From: Pseudomonas xantholysinigenes | GTDB taxonomy: Bacteria; Pseudomonadota; Gammaproteobacteria; Pseudomonadales; Pseudomonadaceae | Assembly: GCF_014268885.2 (NCBI RefSeq) | Contig: NZ_CP077095.1 | Span: 1,063,001-1,127,000, forward strand | Direction of reading: 5' to 3' | DNA: 64,000 nt | Shown: positions 63,165 to 64,000 of the stretch, one piece after another | Layout of the letters: each line of letters begins with the position of its first letter | Numbering within the stretch: the first letter of the stretch is position 1 | Position numbers and translations under genes: made by a program | The notes under the pieces: model-generated | What the model was told of the DNA's origin: nothing | The model's input: only the letters and a program-made list of their open reading frames with translations | Database searches by the model: none

Positions 63165-63779
63165 ATGAGCAAGATCGTAATCATCGGCGCCACCGGGCGC
63201 GCCGGCAGCCAGTTGCTGGAAGAAGCCCTGCGTCGGGGTCACAGCGTGGTCGCCATCGCCCGTGATCCATCGCCGCTGCAAGGCCGCGCAGGGGTGACGG
63301 TCAAGGCCCTGGACGCCAAGGACAGCGCCGCCCTGCAGGCGGCGGTGAGCGGCTGCGACGCGGTGCTCAGCGCGGCGCATTTCGCCACCATTGAGCCACA
63401 GGCGATCATCGCGCCGGTCAAGGCGGCTGGGGTCAAGCGCCTGCTGGTGGTGGGGGGCGCCGGCAGCCTGCTGCTGCCCTCCGGGCAGCGGGTGATCGAC
63501 AGCCCGGACTTCCCCGAGGCCTACAAGGCCGAGGCCAGCGCCGGGGTGCGTTTTCTCGAGGCGCTGCGCCAGGAGGCCGGGCTGGACTGGACCTTCCTGT
63601 CTCCATCGGCGGAGTTCGTCGAGGGTGAGCGCACCGGGCATTACACCTTGGGCAAGGATCACCTGCTGATCGGCGCCGATGGCAAAAGCTGGATCACCTT
63701 TGCCGATTATGCGATCGCCATGCTCGACGAGCTGGAGAAATCGGCGCATTCGCGGGCACGGTTCACTGTGGGCTACTGA
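63165..63779 (+). CDS. NAD(P)-binding atypical SDR (NmrA/YwnB-like)
   Basis: 204 residues. The N-terminal Rossmann motif IIGATGRAGSQLLEEALRRGH (GxxGxxG) binds NAD(P)H; VVGGAGSLLLPSG and FLSPSAEF follow as in atypical short-chain dehydrogenases used as flavin reductases or sensors. ATG 63165 with GGAG upstream is preferred over 63156. Second gene after the MBL-fold gene. Confidence 0.85.
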   Translation: MSKIVIIGATGRAGSQLLEEALRRGHSVVAIARDPSPLQGRAGVTVKALDAKDSAALQAAVSGCDAVLSAAHFATIEPQAIIAPVKAAGVKRLLVVGGAGSLLLPSGQRVIDSPDFPEAYKAEASAGVRFLEALRQEAGLDWTFLSPSAEFVEGERTGHYTLGKDHLLIGADGKSWITFADYAIAMLDELEKSAHSRARFTVGY

Positions 63780-63794
63780 GTCCACCGCGGTACT

Positions 63795-63859
63795 TGTAGG
63801 GGCGGCCTTGCCGAGGCGTCGGACCGGTCGGAAAGGGCTGCAACGCGGTCCCGGCGATC
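63795..63859. repeat. Repeat AGGCGTCGGACCGGTCGGAAAGGG, copy 2, with variant REP
   Basis: TGTAGGGGCGGCCTTGCCG followed by the same ~44-bp block as at 58415-58458, with four or five differences. It lies directly behind the NAD(P)-binding gene. Confidence 0.7.
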
Positions 63860-63894
63860 TTGGCGTAAATGCTGACATCCTGGGGCCATTGCAC

Positions 63895-63928
63895 GGCCCT
63901 TTCGCGGCACAAGGCCGCTCCTACAGGG
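63895..63928. repeat. Variant REP element at the 3' end of the last gene
   Basis: GGCCCTTTCGCGGCACAAGG followed by CCGCTCCTACAGGG, a diverged REP unit. The TAG stop of the partial minus-strand gene (63923-63921) lies inside it. Confidence 0.7.
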
Positions 63929-64000
63929 ATTGCGCAAGGCTTGAGGCTCGTGCCTGCAGCCACTCCATCAACTCGACCAACCCCGTGGGCATGGTCTTCG
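63921..64000 (-). CDS. C-terminal end of an unidentified gene (runs off the window)
   Basis: The minus-strand frame entering at the window edge reads TMPTGLVELMEWLQAR and then ASSLAQSL before a TAG at 63923-63921. The pattern of a helix with LVELMEWLQAR resembles C-termini of LysR-type regulators, but 25 residues cannot prove it. The stop codon is provided by a REP element. Confidence 0.4.
   Translation of the reverse strand, partial: KTMPTGLVELMEWLQARASSLAQSL

Overview
The window is a chromosomal segment of a fluorescent pseudomonad of the Pseudomonas putida group. This rests on the high GC content, the dense pca (protocatechuate) gene set in P. putida order, a ttgABC/ttgR efflux locus with its known operator, a MvaT-family H-NS-like gene, ornithine-lipid genes, and many copies of the Pseudomonas 35-bp REP element. 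No tRNA, rRNA, CRISPR array, insertion sequence or phage gene was found.

Layout. 1-7.7 kb: envelope and lipid genes (partial acpH, olsA-olsB, an acyl-CoA-dehydrogenase-like gene, a secreted serine hydrolase with a small secreted Cys protein, YceI, a ClsB-type cardiolipin synthase), a DJ-1/PfpI protein and an acetyltransferase. 7.7-19.8 kb: an accessory block of two tandem paralogous modules, each made of an unrecognised ~320-residue partner gene followed by a giant RHS/YD-repeat gene that ends in a caspase-like C-terminal domain. One RHS gene is split in two by an ATGA overlap; in the other module the partner gene carries an in-frame TGA. 20-28.5 kb: housekeeping genes (class I fumarase, ferredoxin reductase, pyruvate kinase, PilZ protein, exonuclease I, MvaT, PurU). 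28.7-37.4 kb: a three-gene glycolipid-like operon, a dCache chemoreceptor resembling McpG, a HerA/DUF853 ATPase and a Pit phosphate transporter. 38-47.6 kb: the beta-ketoadipate pathway (pcaR, pcaK, pcaIJF, pcaTBDC). 47.6-51.3 kb: an Mpo1-like protein, a Crp/Fnr regulator, a LysR regulator and an OprD porin. 51.6-58.3 kb: ttgCBA and divergent ttgR. 58.5-64 kb: a DHA2 drug exporter, an oxaloacetate-decarboxylase-like enzyme, a LysR regulator divergent from an MBL-fold protein and an NAD(P)-binding protein, and the tail of a further gene.

How the genes work together. PcaK imports 4-hydroxybenzoate/protocatechuate. PcaB, PcaC and PcaD take carboxymuconate to 3-oxoadipate, PcaIJ add CoA and PcaF cleaves the product to succinyl-CoA and acetyl-CoA. 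PcaR sites are visible before pcaR, pcaK and pcaI. pcaGH (ring cleavage) is not in the window. TtgABC forms a tripartite RND pump controlled by TtgR through the palindrome in the shared promoter. The RHS block is the main accessory region and the most likely place for unusual biology.
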